From: Aegilops tauschii subsp. strangulata
Lineage: Eukaryota > Streptophyta > Magnoliopsida > Poales > Poaceae
Reading direction: 5' to 3'
DNA: 64,000 nt
Assembly (NCBI RefSeq): GCF_002575655.3
Contig: NC_053035.3
Span: 87,011,322 to 87,075,321 of the forward strand
The notes under the pieces are model-generated. The model was not told the origin of the DNA. It saw only the letters and a list, made by a program, of their open reading frames with translations, and did not search any database. The position numbers and the translations under genes are program-made. This document shows positions 1-12,016 of this stretch, in pieces; position 1 is the stretch's first letter, and the number at the start of each line of letters is the position of its first letter.

Positions 1-1409
1 AGTTCTTTCTCACCTCCATAAACGAAAAATATCCTTAGTCCTTTTCAGGTATTTCAGGATGTTCTTGACCGTTGTCCAGCGATCTACTCTTGGATTACTT
101 TGGTACCTCCCTACTAAACTTATAGCAAGGTACACATCAGGTCTGGTACACAGCATTGCATACATGATAGAACCTATGGTTGAGGCATGGGGAATGACTT
201 TCATTTTCTCTCTATCTTCTACAATGGTCGGGCATTGAGTCTGAGTCAACTTCCCACCTTGTAACACAGGCAAGAACCCTTTCTTTGACTGTTCCATTTT
301 GAACTTCTTCAAAACTTTATCAAGGTATGTGCTTTGTGAAAGTCCAATTAAGTGTCTTGATCTATCTCTATAGATCTTGATGCCCAATATATAAGCAGCT
401 TCACCGAGGTCTTTCATTGAAAAATTCTTATTCAAGTATCCTTTTATGCTGTCCAGAAATTCTGTATTATTTCCAATCAACAATATGTCATCCACATAAT
501 ATTAGAAATGCTACAGAGGTCCCACTCACTTTCTTGTAAATACATGCTTCTCCAAAAGTCTGTATAAAACCATATGCTTTGATCACACTATCAAAGCATA
601 TATTCCAACTCCGAGAGCCTTGCACCAGTCCATAAATTGATCGCTGGAGCTTGCACACTTTGTTAGCACCTTTAGGATCAACAAAACCTTCTGGTTGCAT
701 CATATACAACTCTTCTTTAAGATATCCATTAAGGAATACAGTTTTGACATCCATTTGCCAAATTTCATAATCATAAAATGCAGCAATTGCTAACATGATT
801 CAGACAGACTTAAACATCGCTACTAGTGAGAAGGTCTCATTGTAGTCAACTCCTTGAACTTGTCAAAACCTTTCACAACAAGTCGAGCTTTGTAGACAGT
901 AGCATTACCTTCAGCATCAGTCTTCTTCTTGAAGGTCCATTTATTCTCTATGGCTTGCTGATCATCGGGCAAGTCAACCAAAGTCCACACTTTTTTCTCA
1001 TACATGGATCCCATCTTAGATTTCATGGCCTCAAGCCATTTCGTGGAATCTGGGCTCATCATCACTTCCTCATAGTTCGTAGGTTCATCATGGTCAAGTA
1101 ACATGACCTCCAGAATAGGATTACCGTACCACTCTGGCGCGGATCGTACTCTGGTTGACCTACGAGTTTTGGTAGTAACTTGATCCAATGTTTCATGATC
1201 ATCATCATTAGCTTCCTCACTAATTGGTGTAGGAATCACTGGAACTGATTTCTGTGATGAACTACTTTCCAATTCAGGAGAAGGTACAATTACCTCATCA
1301 AGTTCTACTTTCCTTCCACTCACTTCTTTCGAGAGAAACTCCTTCTCTAGAAAGGATCCATTCTTAGCAACGAATATCTTGCCTTTGGATCTATGATAGA
1401 AGGTGTACC
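1..1409 (-). pseudogene. Copia (Ty1) pol, C-terminal half: reverse transcriptase and start of RNase H
   Basis: The minus strand, read from 1409 down to 1, encodes the spacer after integrase (VFVAKNG-like, FLEKEF, then an acidic linker), the start of reverse transcriptase (NKWTFKKK, YKARLVVKGF), the central RT region ([14 protein letters not shown], then KLQRSIYGL) and the segment after the catalytic site ([33 protein letters not shown]). This is the BARE/Angela/WIS type of Copia polyprotein, which normally copies element RNA into DNA inside virus-like particles. It is broken: a frameshift near 856, a stop near 799-801, and an apparent 2-base loss near 497-503 that destroys the YVDD catalytic box. 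The 3' end lies beyond the window start. At 1410 it is cut by an LTR. The missing N-terminal direction is probably the fragment at 51120-51427. The lineage is confident; the family name is less so. Confidence 0.9.
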
Positions 1410-2474
1410 TGATGTCGCTTGAAGCTACATCGGTATTTCCCCAAAGAGGAAGGGATGATGCAACACAGCGGCGGTAGGTATTTCCCTCAGATATGAAACC
1501 AAGGTTATCGAACCAGTAGGAGAACCAAGCAACACAACATAAACAGCCCCTGCACACAGATAACAAATCCTCGCAACCTGACGTGTTAAAGGGGTTGTAA
1601 ATCCCTTCCGGGGTACGGTGCCTCAAGTAGGCAAACGAACGTGAGATAAATTTGTAGTAGATTGATAGATCAAACGCCAAATAAAATAAATAAGGAAAAA
1701 TTGCACCAAGGTATTTTTGTATTTTTGGTTTAATAGATCCCAAAATAAATGCAAGAAAAAAGTAGATCGCAAAGGCAAATAATATAAGAAGAGACCCGGG
1801 GGCCGTAGGTTTCACTAGTGGCTTCTCTCGAGAAAAATAGCAAACGGTGGGTGAACAAATTACTGTTGGGCAATTGACAAAACTTCAAATACTCACGACG
1901 ATATCCTGGCAATGATCATTATATAGGCATCACGTCCAAGATTAGTAGACCGACTCCCGCCTGCATCTACTACTATTACTCCACACATCGACCGCTATCC
2001 AGCATGCATCTAGTGTATTAAGTTCACGGAAAAACGGAGTCATGCAATAAGAACGATGACATGATGTAGACAAGATCTCTCAATGTAGAGATAGACCCCA
2101 TCATTTTATCCTTAGTAGCAATGATACACACGTGTCGGTTCCCTTTCTGTCACTGGGATCAAGCACCGTAAGATCGAACCCACTACAAAGCACCTCTTCC
2201 CATTGCAAGATAAATAGATCAAGTTGGCCAAACAAAACCCAAATATCGGAGAAGAAATACGAGGCTATAAGAGATCATGCATAAAAGAGATCCAAGAAAC
2301 TCAAATACTTTCATGGATATAAAAAAGATAGATCTGATCATAAACTCAAAGTTCATCGATCCCAACAAACACACTGCAAAAGAGTTACATCATATGGATC
2401 TCCAAGAGACCATTGTATTGAGAATTCAGAGAGAGGGAGATGAAGCCATCTAGCTACTAACTACGGACCCGAAG
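1410..2474 (-). mobile_element. LTR fragment 'A', same family as the LTR at 3629-5190
   Basis: On the minus strand this ends in GACATCA at 1410, directly against Copia coding sequence. It matches 3629-4690 of the element M LTR almost base for base: the repeated 'cggtatttcccc' and 'ctagtggcttctctcgag' stretches and the 'cggacccgaag' stretch at 2464-2474. The part matching 4691-5190 of element M is absent because a BARE/Angela-type LTR starts at 2475 immediately after 'cgaag'. It is therefore the 3' two thirds of an LTR on the minus strand. An open frame running from 823 to 1815 crosses this junction and is an artefact. Confidence 0.88.
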
Positions 2475-3628
2475 TGAAGGAAATATGCCCTAGAGGCAAT
2501 AATAAAGTTGTTATTTATATTTCCTTATATCATGATAAATGTTTATTATTCATGCTAGAATTGTATTAACCGGAAACTTAGTACATGTGTGAATGCATAG
2601 ACAAACAGAGTGTCCCTAGTATGCCTCTACTTGACTAGCTCGTTAATCAAAGATGGTTAAGTTTCCTGACCATAGACATGTCTTGTCATTTGATGAACGG
2701 GATCACATCATTAGAGAATGATGTGATGGACAAGACCCATCCGTTAGCTTAGCATAATGATCGTTTAGATTTATTGCTATTGCTTTCTTCATGACTTATA
2801 CATATTCCTCTGACTATGAGATTATGCAACTCCCGAACACCGGAGGTACACTTTGTGTTCTATCAAACGTCACAACATAACTGGGTGATTATAAATATGC
2901 TCTACAGGTGTCTCCGAAGGTGTTTGTTGAGTTGGCATAGATCGAGATTAGGATTTGTCACTCCGTGTATCGGAGAGGTATCTCTGGGCCGTCTCGGTAA
3001 TGCACATCACTATGAGACTTGCAAGCAACATGACTAATGAGTTAGTTACGTGATGATGCATTATGAAACGAGTAAAGAGACTTGCCGGTAATGAGATTGA
3101 ACTAGGTATGATGATACCGACGATAGAATCTCGGGCAAGTAACATACCGATGACAAAGGGAACAATGTATGTTGTTATGCGGTTTGACCGATAAAGATCT
3201 TCGTAGAATATGTAGGAACCAATATGAGCATCTAGGTTCTGCTATTGGTTATTGACCGGAGATGTGTCTCGGTCATTTCTACATAGTTCTCGAACCCTTA
3301 GGGTCCGCACGCTTAACGTTCGATGACGATTTGTATTATGAGTTATGTGATTTGATGAACCGAAGTTTGTTCGGAGTCCCGGATGAGATCATGGACATGA
3401 CGAGGAGTCTCAAAATGGTTGAGAGGTAAAGATTCATATATTGGGTGGTTACATTCGGACACTAGAATGGTTCGGGTCGTTTCGGATAAGTTTCGGAGTA
3501 CCGGGGGTTATCGGACCCCCCCGGAGGTTAATGGGCCACCATGGGCCTTAGTGGAGAAGAGAGAGGGCCAGCCAGGAGGTGGCGCCCCCCCCCTTGCCAA
3601 TCCGAATTGGACAAGGGGTGGGGGCGGC
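2475..3628 (+). mobile_element. Truncated BARE/Angela/WIS-type Copia LTR
   Basis: It begins TGAAGGAAATATGCCCTAGA, the LTR start I recognise for the abundant Triticeae Copia group BARE1/WIS2/Angela, and follows that LTR for about 1.15 kb. It stops in a G-rich stretch at 3628 where the element M LTR begins. Members of this group have LTRs of about 1.7-1.8 kb, so the TATA-proximal 3' third is missing here. It was probably displaced by the insertion at 3629 and not recovered on the other side. It lies inside LTR fragment A. There is no coding potential; short frames at 2816-3631 are chance. Confidence 0.9.
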
Positions 3629-5190
3629 TGATGGTAGCTGGAACTACGTCGGTATTTCCCCGGAGAGGGAGGGATGATGTAGCACAGCGACGGTAGGTAT
3701 TTCCCTCAGTTATGAAACCAAGGTATCGAACCAGTAGGAAGACCAAGCAACACAACATAAGCAGCACCTGCACACAAACAACAACTCCTCGCAACCCGGC
3801 GTGTTAACGGGGTTGTCAATCCCTTTCGAGTAACGGCGCCAGAAGTTGGTGCGTGGACGGGAGAAAATTGTAATAGATTGAATAAATATATCACAAATAA
3901 ATAAAAGTGCAGCAATGTATTTTTGTATTTTTGGTTTAATAGATCTGAATAGAAATGCAAAGGAAAAGTAGATTGCAAGGTAAATATATGAGAAAGAAGA
4001 CCCTGGGGGCCGAAGTTTCACTAGTGGCTTCTCTCGAGAAAAATAGCAAACGGTGGGTAAAAAAATTACTGTTGGGCAATTGATAGAACTTCAAATAATT
4101 ATGATGATATCCAGGCAATGATCATTACATAGGCATCACGTCCAAGATTAGTAGACGGAATCCTGCCTGCATATACTACTATTACTCCAGACATCGAGCG
4201 CCATCCAAAATGCATCTAGTGTATTAAGTTCATGGAAAAACGGAGTAATGCAATAAGAACGATGACATGATGTAGACAAGATCCGTTTATCTATATGGTG
4301 GTAGATATAGATCTCGTCTTTTTATCCTTAGTAGCGATGATACATACGTGTCATTTCCCTTTATGTCACTAGGATCGAGCACCGTAAGATCGAACCCACT
4401 ACCGGGCACCTTTTCCCATTGCAAGATAAATAGATCAAGTTGGCCAAACAAAACCCTAATATCGGAGAAGAAATACGAGGCTATAAGAGATCATGCATAT
4501 AAGAGATCAAAGAAACTCAAATACCTTTCATGGATATAAAAAATATGACTGATCGTAAACTCGAAGTTCATCAGATCCCAACAAACACACCGCAAAAGAG
4601 TTACATCATTTGGATCTCCAAGAAACTATTGTATTGAGAATCCATCGAGAGAGAAAGAAAGCCATCTAGATACTAACTACGGACCCGAAGGTCTACAAGG
4701 AACTACTCACGCATCATCGGAGAGGCACGAATGGAAGTGGTGAACCCCTCCGTATGGTGTCTAGATTGGATCTGGTGGTTCTGGACTCTGCGGCGGCTGG
4801 CTGAATATTTCGTTGACGCTTTTAGGGTTCTGGTATTTTTGGGGCATTTATAGAGCAAAGAGGCGGTCCGGGGGGCACCCGAGGTGGGCACAACCCACCA
4901 GGGCGCGCCTGGGCCTCCTGGCGCGCCCTAGTGGGTTGTGCCCCCCTCGGGGCACGCCCCAGGTGCAACCAGGGCCCATTGCCTTCCTTCTGGCCCATAA
5001 AAAATCATCGTGAAGTTTCGTGGCATTTGGACTTCGTTTGATATTGATTTCCTGCGATGTAAAAAACATGGAAAAAATAGCAATTGGCACTTGGCACTAT
5101 GTCAATAGGTTAGTACCAAAAAATGATATAAAATGATTATAAAACAGCATGGAACTTTAAAAAATTATAGATACGTTGGAGACGTATCAG
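3629..5190 (-). mobile_element. 3' LTR of element M (Athila-type Gypsy, minus strand)
   Basis: On the minus strand it starts TGATACGTCTCCAACGTATC at 5190 and ends ACCATCA at 3629, about 1.56 kb. It is preceded at 5191-5205 by a polypurine-tract-like sequence, as expected for a 3' LTR. It contains a GC-rich inverted-repeat region (about 4870-4960) just before a TATA box on the minus strand (CTCTATAAATG, about 4850). A degenerate copy of the tRNA-Asp primer site lies inside it near 3818-3837, which is odd because a primer site should lie outside the LTR. Left flank is GCGGC; the right partner is not seen, so no target duplication can be shown. Confidence 0.85.
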
Positions 5191-5205
5191 CATCCCCAAG
5201 CTTAA
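5191..5205 (-). other. Polypurine tract of element M
   Basis: The minus-strand sequence TAAGCTTGGGGATGC directly abuts the LTR start. It is the same sequence as the polypurine tract of TE2 at 38900-38914 and would prime plus-strand DNA synthesis. Confidence 0.8.
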
Positions 5206-7597
5206 CTCCTACTCGTCCTCGAGTAGGTAAGTGATAAAAACAAATTTTTTGATGTGGAGTGTTGTTCATCAAGTCATATCATATTCTTTTTCTTTATAGC
5301 ATGGACATTTGGACTTTTATATCAAAGCAATAGTCTAGTTTTGACATAATAATTTAGATACTCAAGCATATCAACAAGCAACCATGTCTTTCAAAATATC
5401 AATGCTAAAATAAGTTATACCTAGCCCATCATGCTCAAACATTGATCCATTCATGAAACACACGCGAATATTAACTACACCCAATACTTGAGCATGATCA
5501 TATTGCCTCCTAGTTGGTGCTTTTTATGAGAGAAGATGGAGACTCAAATTTCAAAATAAAAACTGCATAAAGTAAAAGAAAGGCCCTTCACAGAGGGAAG
5601 TAGGGATTTGTAGAGGTGCCAGAGCTCAAAGCGAAAAATTAGAGATAAAAACATTTTGGGAGGTGTATCCATCCCACCAACGAAAACGACTCAGAGTTCC
5701 GAACATTTTCCATGCTAGATATGCCATAGGCGGTTCCCGAACAGAAAATAAAGTTTATTCCTTTTTCCACCATTCTTTCACTTTCCATGGCTAGCCGTAT
5801 CCACGGGTGCCCTCCATACCAACACTTTCAAAGGAATTTATTATTTGACAACATAAATTAAATTCAATTTTTTGCATTTCGGGACTGGGCATCCCTAAGA
5901 CCTTTGCCTTACTCTCGTGCAATGACAAGTGAATAAACACTGAGAATAACACATCTAGCATGGAAAATATTAGCCACCCGTTACCGTTCCGCGAGCGAAT
6001 CAAACACAAAAAAGAGAAGATGGCACATGCAAATTTGCTTAGAGCGGCAAAAGAATACCGCATATAGGTAGATATAGTGGACTCATGTGGCAAAACTGGT
6101 TTAAAGGATTTTGGATGCACAAGTAGAGGTCATACTTAGTGCAAAATGAAGGCTAGGAAAAGATTGGGAAGCGACCAACCAAGAAACGAATAATCTCATA
6201 AGCAAGCATTAAGCATAATTAACACTGAATAATGCACCACAAGTAGGATATAATTTTCATTGCATGATTATTGACTTTCGTGCATGCATAGGGAATCACA
6301 AACCTTAACACCAATATTCTTACTAGAGCACAATTACTTACCAACATAACTCACATATCACATCATCATATCTCAAAACTATTACTAAGAATCAAGTTTA
6401 TTTTGTCCAATGATCTTCATGACATTTTATTTTACTTTATCCTTCTTGGATATCAATCACTTTGGGACTAATTTTCATGTGTTGCTTTTCATAAGCTCAA
6501 ACAAATATAAGTGAAGATCATGAGCATAACAAATTTTCTTTCTCTCAAAATAATTTAAGTGAAGAAAGAGAGAATTTCTTTAAAATTTTACTAACTCTCA
6601 AATAAATATAAGTGAAGCAAGAGAGCATTTCTTCAAAAATAAAAAAGCACACCGCGCTCAAAAAGATATAAGTGAAGCACTAGAGCAAGTCCTAGCTCAT
6701 AAAAGATTTAAGTGAAGCATAGAGAGCAATTCTAACAAGTCATGATATAATTTTGGCTCTCTCAAATAGGTGTGTCCAGCAAGGATTGATGACTTAAAAC
6801 ACAAGATAAAAAAAGCAAATACACATATCATACAAGACGCTCCAAGCAAGACACATATCATGTGACGAATAAAAATATAGCCTCGAGTAAAATACTGATA
6901 GTTGTTGGAAGAAAGCGGGGATGCCACTTGGGGGCATCCCCAAGCTTAGTTTGTTGCTCATTCTTGGATAATAGCTTGGGATGCCAGGGCATCCCCAAGC
7001 TTAGCATCTTACATAATTCCTTCATCCATCGTAAGATAACCCAAAACTTGAAAACTTCAATCACACAAAACTGAACAAAACCTTTGTGAGATCCGTTTGT
7101 GTAAGAAAAATAAACCACTACTATAAGTGCTGTATCAAACCAATTCATATTTTGTTTTTGTATTATATCTACTGTATTCCAACTTTTCTATGGCAAAAAC
7201 TCATCAAAGAAAACCATAGAGCCATCAAAATAAGCACACAACGACAAAGAAAACAGAATCTGTCAAAACAGAACAGTCTGTAGCAATCTGACTTAAACGA
7301 ATACTTTTAGAACTCCAAAAATTCTACCAAAATAGGAAGACCAGGGAAATTTGTATATTAATCTTCTGCAAAAAGAATCAGGGCAAAATCTCTTTCTGAA
7401 TAAACATGAGAATTAATTTCGTGAGTACAAAGTTTCTGTCTTTTTCAGCAAGATCAAACAACTATCACCCAAGAAGATCCTATTGGTTCTACTTGGCACA
7501 AACACTAATTAAAACACAAAAAACACAATCATAACAGTAGCATAATTGTGCTAACACACAAGAACAGAAAGAAAAAAGCAAAATAAATTTTATTCAT
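5206..7597 (-). mobile_element. 3' non-coding internal region of element M
   Basis: About 2.4 kb without a credible gene. It holds five spaced copies of the motif ATATAAGTGAAG between 6505 and 6727, two hairpins of the type GGGGATGCC...GGCATCCCC (6917-6941 and 6971-7001) whose outer part repeats the polypurine tract, and a stretch near 5560-5640 that matches TE0 near 48370-48430. The same ingredients occur in TE2 and TE4, so this is a shared 3' module of Athila-type elements rather than random spacer. An open frame at 5791-6120 is not conserved and I do not call it. Confidence 0.7.
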
Positions 7598-7648
7598 TGG
7601 GTTGCCTCCCAACAAGCGCTATAGTTTTACGCCCTTAGCTAGGCATAA
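7598..7648 (-). other. Conserved block after the gag-protease stop
   Basis: The minus strand carries GCGCTTGTTGGGAGGCAACC just after the coding region, preceded by a 'gcctagcta' stretch. The same block follows the ORFs of TE2 (24902-24953) and TE4 (60993-61041). It can fold as TTGGG-AGGCAA-CCCAA. Its function is unknown. Confidence 0.6.
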
Positions 7649-7657
7649 AGCAAGGAT

Positions 7658-8907
7658 CTAAGTTTTGTCATCTTTGGTTCGAGATCCATAAGATGACCTC
7701 ATGATTGATTCATAAGGGTGCTTAATTCTAGTTCTAGGAAAGTGTTCCATACCCTTCCTCAAAGGAAATTGGAACTTAATATTGCTTTCTTTCATATCAA
7801 TCACGGCACCGATAGTGCGTAAAAACGGTCTACCAAGAATAATTGGACAAGACGGATTGCAATCAATATCAAGAACAATAAAATCTATGGGCACATAATT
7901 CCTATTTGAAATAATAAGAACATCATTAATTCTTCCCATAGGCCTTTTAATAGTAGAATCCGCCAAGTTCAAATTCAAAGAGCATTCTTCAAGATTGGTA
8001 AGACCAAGCACATCACATAAAGATTTCGGAATAGTAGAAACACTAGCACCCAAGTCACACAAAGCAAAACACTCATAATTTTTAATCTTGACTTTTATAG
8101 TAGGTTCCCACTCATCATGCAATTTTCTAGGAATTGACACTTCTAATTCCAATTTTTCTTCCAAAGCTTTCATCATAGCATCAACAATATGTTTAGTAAA
8201 AGCTTTGTTTTGTTCATAAGCATGGGGTGAACTTATCATGGATTGCAACAAAGAAATACAATCAATCAAAGAGCAACTATCATAGTAAGTCTTTGTAATC
8301 CAAAAGAGTGGGCACATTACTAGCTAATGTTTTGACCTCTCCAACCCCACTTTCATCAATTTTCTCAACAAGATTTTCACCCTCCGAAATATTGGGACGC
8401 CTTCTACCTAAAGTTGACTCTTCTCCAGTCCCTTTTTCATAATTCTTAATTTTACTAAACAAGGAATCAATAGAAGAAACACCAATCATTTTAAGATCTT
8501 CATCACTTTTGCAAGAATAATCACTAGAAAAAGCTTTCTCTAAAAATTCTCTTTTAGCTCTAAGCATAGCAGTTCTTTTCTTACTTTCATCCATAGAAAC
8601 ATAAAGAGCTTTAATTGATTCATCTACTTTAGGCACAAAAATTTTCATCTTGAGATTTTCCACATCATGAGCAAGTCTATCAACACTACTAGACAAATCA
8701 TCAATCTTATTCAACTTTTCTTCTATGGAAGTGTTCAAAACTTTTTGTCTGTTGATAAATTCTTTAATATTATTCTCAAGATCAGAGGTGTTCCTATTAT
8801 TATTGTAAGATTGATTTCCATAGGAATTACCATAATTATTAGAGGAATTACTAGGAAAAGGCCTAGGATTAAAATTACCTCTATAAGCATTATTGTTGAA
8901 ATTATTG
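7658..8907 (-). pseudogene. gag-protease remnant of element M (Athila-type)
   Basis: Two overlapping minus-strand frames (8738-8280 and 8317-7658) form one frameshifted gene. The first has an alpha-helical, Lys/Glu-rich part (ENLKMKIFVPKVDESIKALY). The second has a retroviral-type aspartic protease: active site ALCDLGAS, then IILGRPFL, the second conserved protease motif. The same two motifs occur in TE0 at 44950-45200. Protease would cleave the Gag polyprotein during particle maturation. Upstream (8740-8907) is an Asn/Gly-rich Gag tail that is cut at about 8908, where plus-strand TE0 sequence begins. No reverse transcriptase or integrase is present, so the element was either non-autonomous or has been deleted. 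Confidence 0.82.
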
Positions 8908-9219
8908 TTTTGCGGTCTCAGAAAGGGCTAGCGAGATACCATCTTGTTATATCCTATCATGATTGTTTTGAGAAAGTGTTGTCATACGAGATTTATTATT
9001 ATTGCTCGCTAGTTGATTATGCCATTGATATGAGTAAACATGAGACCTAAATGTTATTGTGAATATGGTTAGTTCATAATCTTTGCTGAAAACTTGAATG
9101 CTGGCTTTACAAATTTACAACAACAAGAGCAAACAGAGTTTGTAAAAGTTTTTCTTTATCACTTTCAGTTTATCAACTGAATTGCTTGAGGACAAGCAAA
9201 GGTTTAAGCTTGGGGGAGT
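8908..9219 (+). mobile_element. Extra 3' internal fragment of the TE0 family, left of the TE0 5' LTR
   Basis: This stretch (TTTTGCGGTCTCAGAAAGGG to the polypurine tract AAGCTTGGGGGAGT at 9206-9219) matches the end of the TE0 internal region at 48604-48907. It sits on the wrong side of the left LTR: a 5' LTR should be flanked by target DNA, not by polypurine tract. The left LTR therefore also serves as the 3' LTR of a second, truncated family member, as expected after unequal recombination. Confidence 0.85.
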
Positions 9220-10603
9220 TGATACGTCTCCGTCGTATCTACTTTTCCAAACACTTTTGCCCTTTATTTGGACTCTAACTTGCATGATTTGAATGGAACT
9301 AACCCGGACTGACGCTGTTTTCAGCAGAATTGCCATGGTGTTATTTTTGTGCAGAAATAAAAGTTCTCGGAATGACTTGAAAATCAACGGAGATTATTTT
9401 TGCTAATAATAAAAAATACTAGCGAAAGAATCAAGGCCAGGGGGCCCACACCCTGTCCACGAGGGTGGGGGCGCGCCCCCTGCCTCGTGGGCCCCCTGGT
9501 GCTCCACCGACCTCAACTCCAACTCTATATATTCGTGTTCGGGGAGAAAAAATCAGAGAGAAGGATTCATTGCGTTTTACGATACGGAGCCGCCGCCAAG
9601 CCCTAATCTCTCTCGGGAGGGCAGATCTGGAGTCCGTTCGGGGCTCCGGAGAGGGGAATCCGTCGCCATCATCACCATAAACCATCCTCCATCACCAATT
9701 TCATGATGCTCACCGCCGTGCGTGAGTAATTCCGTCGTAGGCTTGCTGGACGGTGATGGGTTGGATGAGATTTATCATGTAATGGAGCTAGTTTTGTTAG
9801 GGTTTGATCCCTAGTATCCACTTTGTTCTGAGATTGATGTTGATATGACTTTGCTATGCTTAATGCTTATCACTAGGGCCCGAGTGCCATGATTTTAGAT
9901 CTGAACCTATTATGTTTTCATGAATATATGTGAGTTCTTGATCCTATCTTGCAAGTCTATAGTCACCTACTATGTGTTATGATCCGGCAACCCCGAAGTG
10001 ACAATAATCGGGACCACTCCCGGTGATGACCATAGTTTGAGGAGTTCATGTATTCACTATGTGTTAATGCTTTGGTCCGGTACTCTATTAAAAGGAGGCC
10101 TTAATATCCCTTAGTTTCCAATAGGACCCCGCTGCCACGGGAAGGTAGGACAAAAGATGTCATGCAAGTTCTTTTCCATAAGCACGTATGACTATATTCG
10201 GAATACATGCCTACATTACATTGATGAATTGGAGCTAGTTCTGTGTCACCCTATGTTATAACTGTTGCATGAATAATCGCATCCGGCATAATTCTCCATC
10301 ACCGATCCAATGCCTACGAGCTTTTCACATATTGTTCTTCGCTTATTTACTTTACCGTTGCTACTATTACAATCACTACAAAACTATCACTGTTACTTTT
10401 GCTACCGTTACCGCTACTATCATATTACTTTGCTACTAAATACTTTGATGTAGATACTAAGTTATCCAATTGTGGTTGAATTGACAACTCAACTGCTAAT
10501 ACTTGAGAATATTCTTTGGCTCCCCTTGTGTCGAATCAATAAATTTGGGTTGAATACTCTACCCTCAAAAATTGTTGCGATCCCCTATACTTGTGGGTTA
10601 TCA
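9220..10603 (+). mobile_element. Left (5') LTR of TE0
   Basis: It starts TGATACGTCTCCGTCGTATC, ends GGGTTATCA (1384 bp), and matches the right LTR at 48908-50310 (by-eye difference about 2-3% plus a short insertion in the right copy). A strong GC-rich hairpin with arms CCACGAGG and CCTCGTGG (about 9456-9490) lies just upstream of a TATA box (CTCTATATATTCG, about 9520), which marks the likely U3/R boundary. Transcription of TE0 would begin about 30 bases after the TATA box. Confidence 0.9.
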
Positions 10604-10614
10604 AGACTATTTTC

Positions 10615-10632
10615 TGGCGCCGTTGCTGGGGA
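10615..10632 (+). other. Primer binding site of TE0 (tRNA-Asp type)
   Basis: TGGCGCCGTTGCTGGGGA lies 11 bases after the LTR. It is complementary, with one mismatch, to the 3' end of plant tRNA-Asp (CCCCGGCAACGGCGCCA), the primer typical of Athila-lineage elements. Confidence 0.85.
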
Positions 10633-10681
10633 GCATAGCTCTATTCTTTGAGTCACTTGGGATTTATATCTGCTGGTCACT

Positions 10682-11476
10682 ATGAAGAACTTGAAAGACG
10701 AGAAAACCAAAATTTATCCCTCAACTACGAGGGGAGGTAAGGAACTGCCATCTAGCTCTGCACTTGATTCTCCTTCTGTCTTGAGTAAACTTGCGACACC
10801 TAAACCTGCTTCTGCTATTAATTCTGATATGTCGCATGTTATTGATGATGCCACTTCTGCTATGCATGATGCTTATGATGAAACTACTTCTATGCTTGAT
10901 ACTACTGTGCCACTTGGTGAATTTCTTGATGAACAACTTGCTAGGGCTAGAGAGAATGAAATTATTGAAACTGATAATATTGATGAAAGTGATGATGAAG
11001 ATTCTCCCCCTAAATATGAATTGCCTGTTGTTCCTGGGGGTTATGTTATGGATGAAGAAACTGCTAGAGACTTTCTTGCTTGCAATGATAGAAGTGATCT
11101 TAAGAAATTATTAGTTAAGCTTAAAGAAAAAACTCTGAATGCTAGAATGAAATATGATCCTGCTTATGCTACTTCACATGTCTTTGTTACTGATAAGGAT
11201 TATGATTTCTTTGTTGATCCTGATATAATTACTTTGGTTAAATCTGATCCTTTTTACGGCTATGAATCTGAAACTGTTGTGGCACATCTTACTAAATTAA
11301 ATGATATAGCCACCCTGTTCACTAATGATGAGAAAACTCGCTACTATTATATCCTTAAGATAGTTCCATTCTCATTAAAGGGTGATGCTAAGATATGGTT
11401 TAATTCTCTTGAACCTGGTTGTGTGCGTAGTCCCCAGGATATGATTTATTACTTCTCTGCTAAATATTTCCCTGCT
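10682..11476 (+). pseudogene. TE0 gag, 5' part (interrupted by TE1)
   Basis: An open frame from ATG 10682 encodes an acidic N-terminal half (residues 1-130, rich in Asp/Glu) followed by the start of a retrotransposon Gag capsid-type domain (VVAHLTKLNDIATLF, IWFNSLEPG, MIYYFSAKYFPA). These are the hallmarks of the plant retrotransposon Gag family (PF03732-like). Capsid protein packages element RNA in the cytoplasm. The frame is cut at 11476 by insertion of TE1; the same gene resumes at 43418 with the duplicated bases CTGCT. The start is chosen as the first ATG after the primer site. Confidence 0.85.
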
Positions 11477-12002
11477 TGTCGTGGTTTTGTCACGGCAGAT
11501 GTCCTAGAGAAAGGACTTAGTCATGGAGCCATCGCGACGGGTTAGCTTAAAGGGGTTAAAGCGGACAAGGGACGCAGAAAGTTTATACTGGTTCGGCCCC
11601 TTGCGGTGAAGGTAAAAGCCTACGATCCAGTTGTTGTGGAATTGCTAGGGCTTCGATGACCAAGGAGCGAATTAGCTATGTCTGGTTCCCGAGTTGTTGT
11701 TTGTTGTCCCTAAACCGCCGCCGGGTCGTCCCCTTATATACATGGGTTGACGCCCGCCGGTTTACAGGATTCCGAGGCCGGCTCATAAACGTGTCTGGCC
11801 CGGTCTCTACTATTTCTGCCTTACAACACAAGCTTACATATCAATGTCGGTTTATTACTACAGGCCTTAATCCGCCTTTGGGCCCTGGGCCTTCATAAAG
11901 CGCCATCATCTTTGTCTTCATGGGCTTCAAATATAATAACTTATTATGGGGGAAACCCGGCCTCTCCTGGCCGGTTTACGCCCAGTAGTAATATCCCCAA
12001 CA
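11477..12002 (-). mobile_element. 3' LTR of TE1
   Basis: On the minus strand it begins TGTTGGGGATATTACTACTG at 12002 and ends ACCACGACA at 11477. The short frame at 11656-11898 lies wholly inside the LTR, is repeated in the other LTR at 43071, and is not a gene. Confidence 0.93.
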
Positions 12003-12016
12003 TTAGGCCCCAGATT
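12003..12016 (-). other. Polypurine tract of TE1
   Basis: The minus strand reads AATCTGGGGCCTAA directly before the LTR start, the expected position of the plus-strand primer. This fixes the element orientation. Confidence 0.7.

Noticed and set aside
823..1815. A 330-residue minus-strand open frame
   Set aside because: It fuses Copia pol (823-1409) with LTR fragment A (1410-1815). The junction is an insertion site, so it is not one protein.
5791..6120. 109-residue minus-strand frame in element M
   Set aside because: It lies in the 3' non-coding module, shares only nucleotide-level similarity with TE0 near 48000-48200, and that region is not open in the same frame.
10615..10632. tRNA-Asp-like sequence as a possible tRNA gene
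   Set aside because: Only the 18 bases complementary to the tRNA 3' end are present, right after an LTR: a primer binding site.
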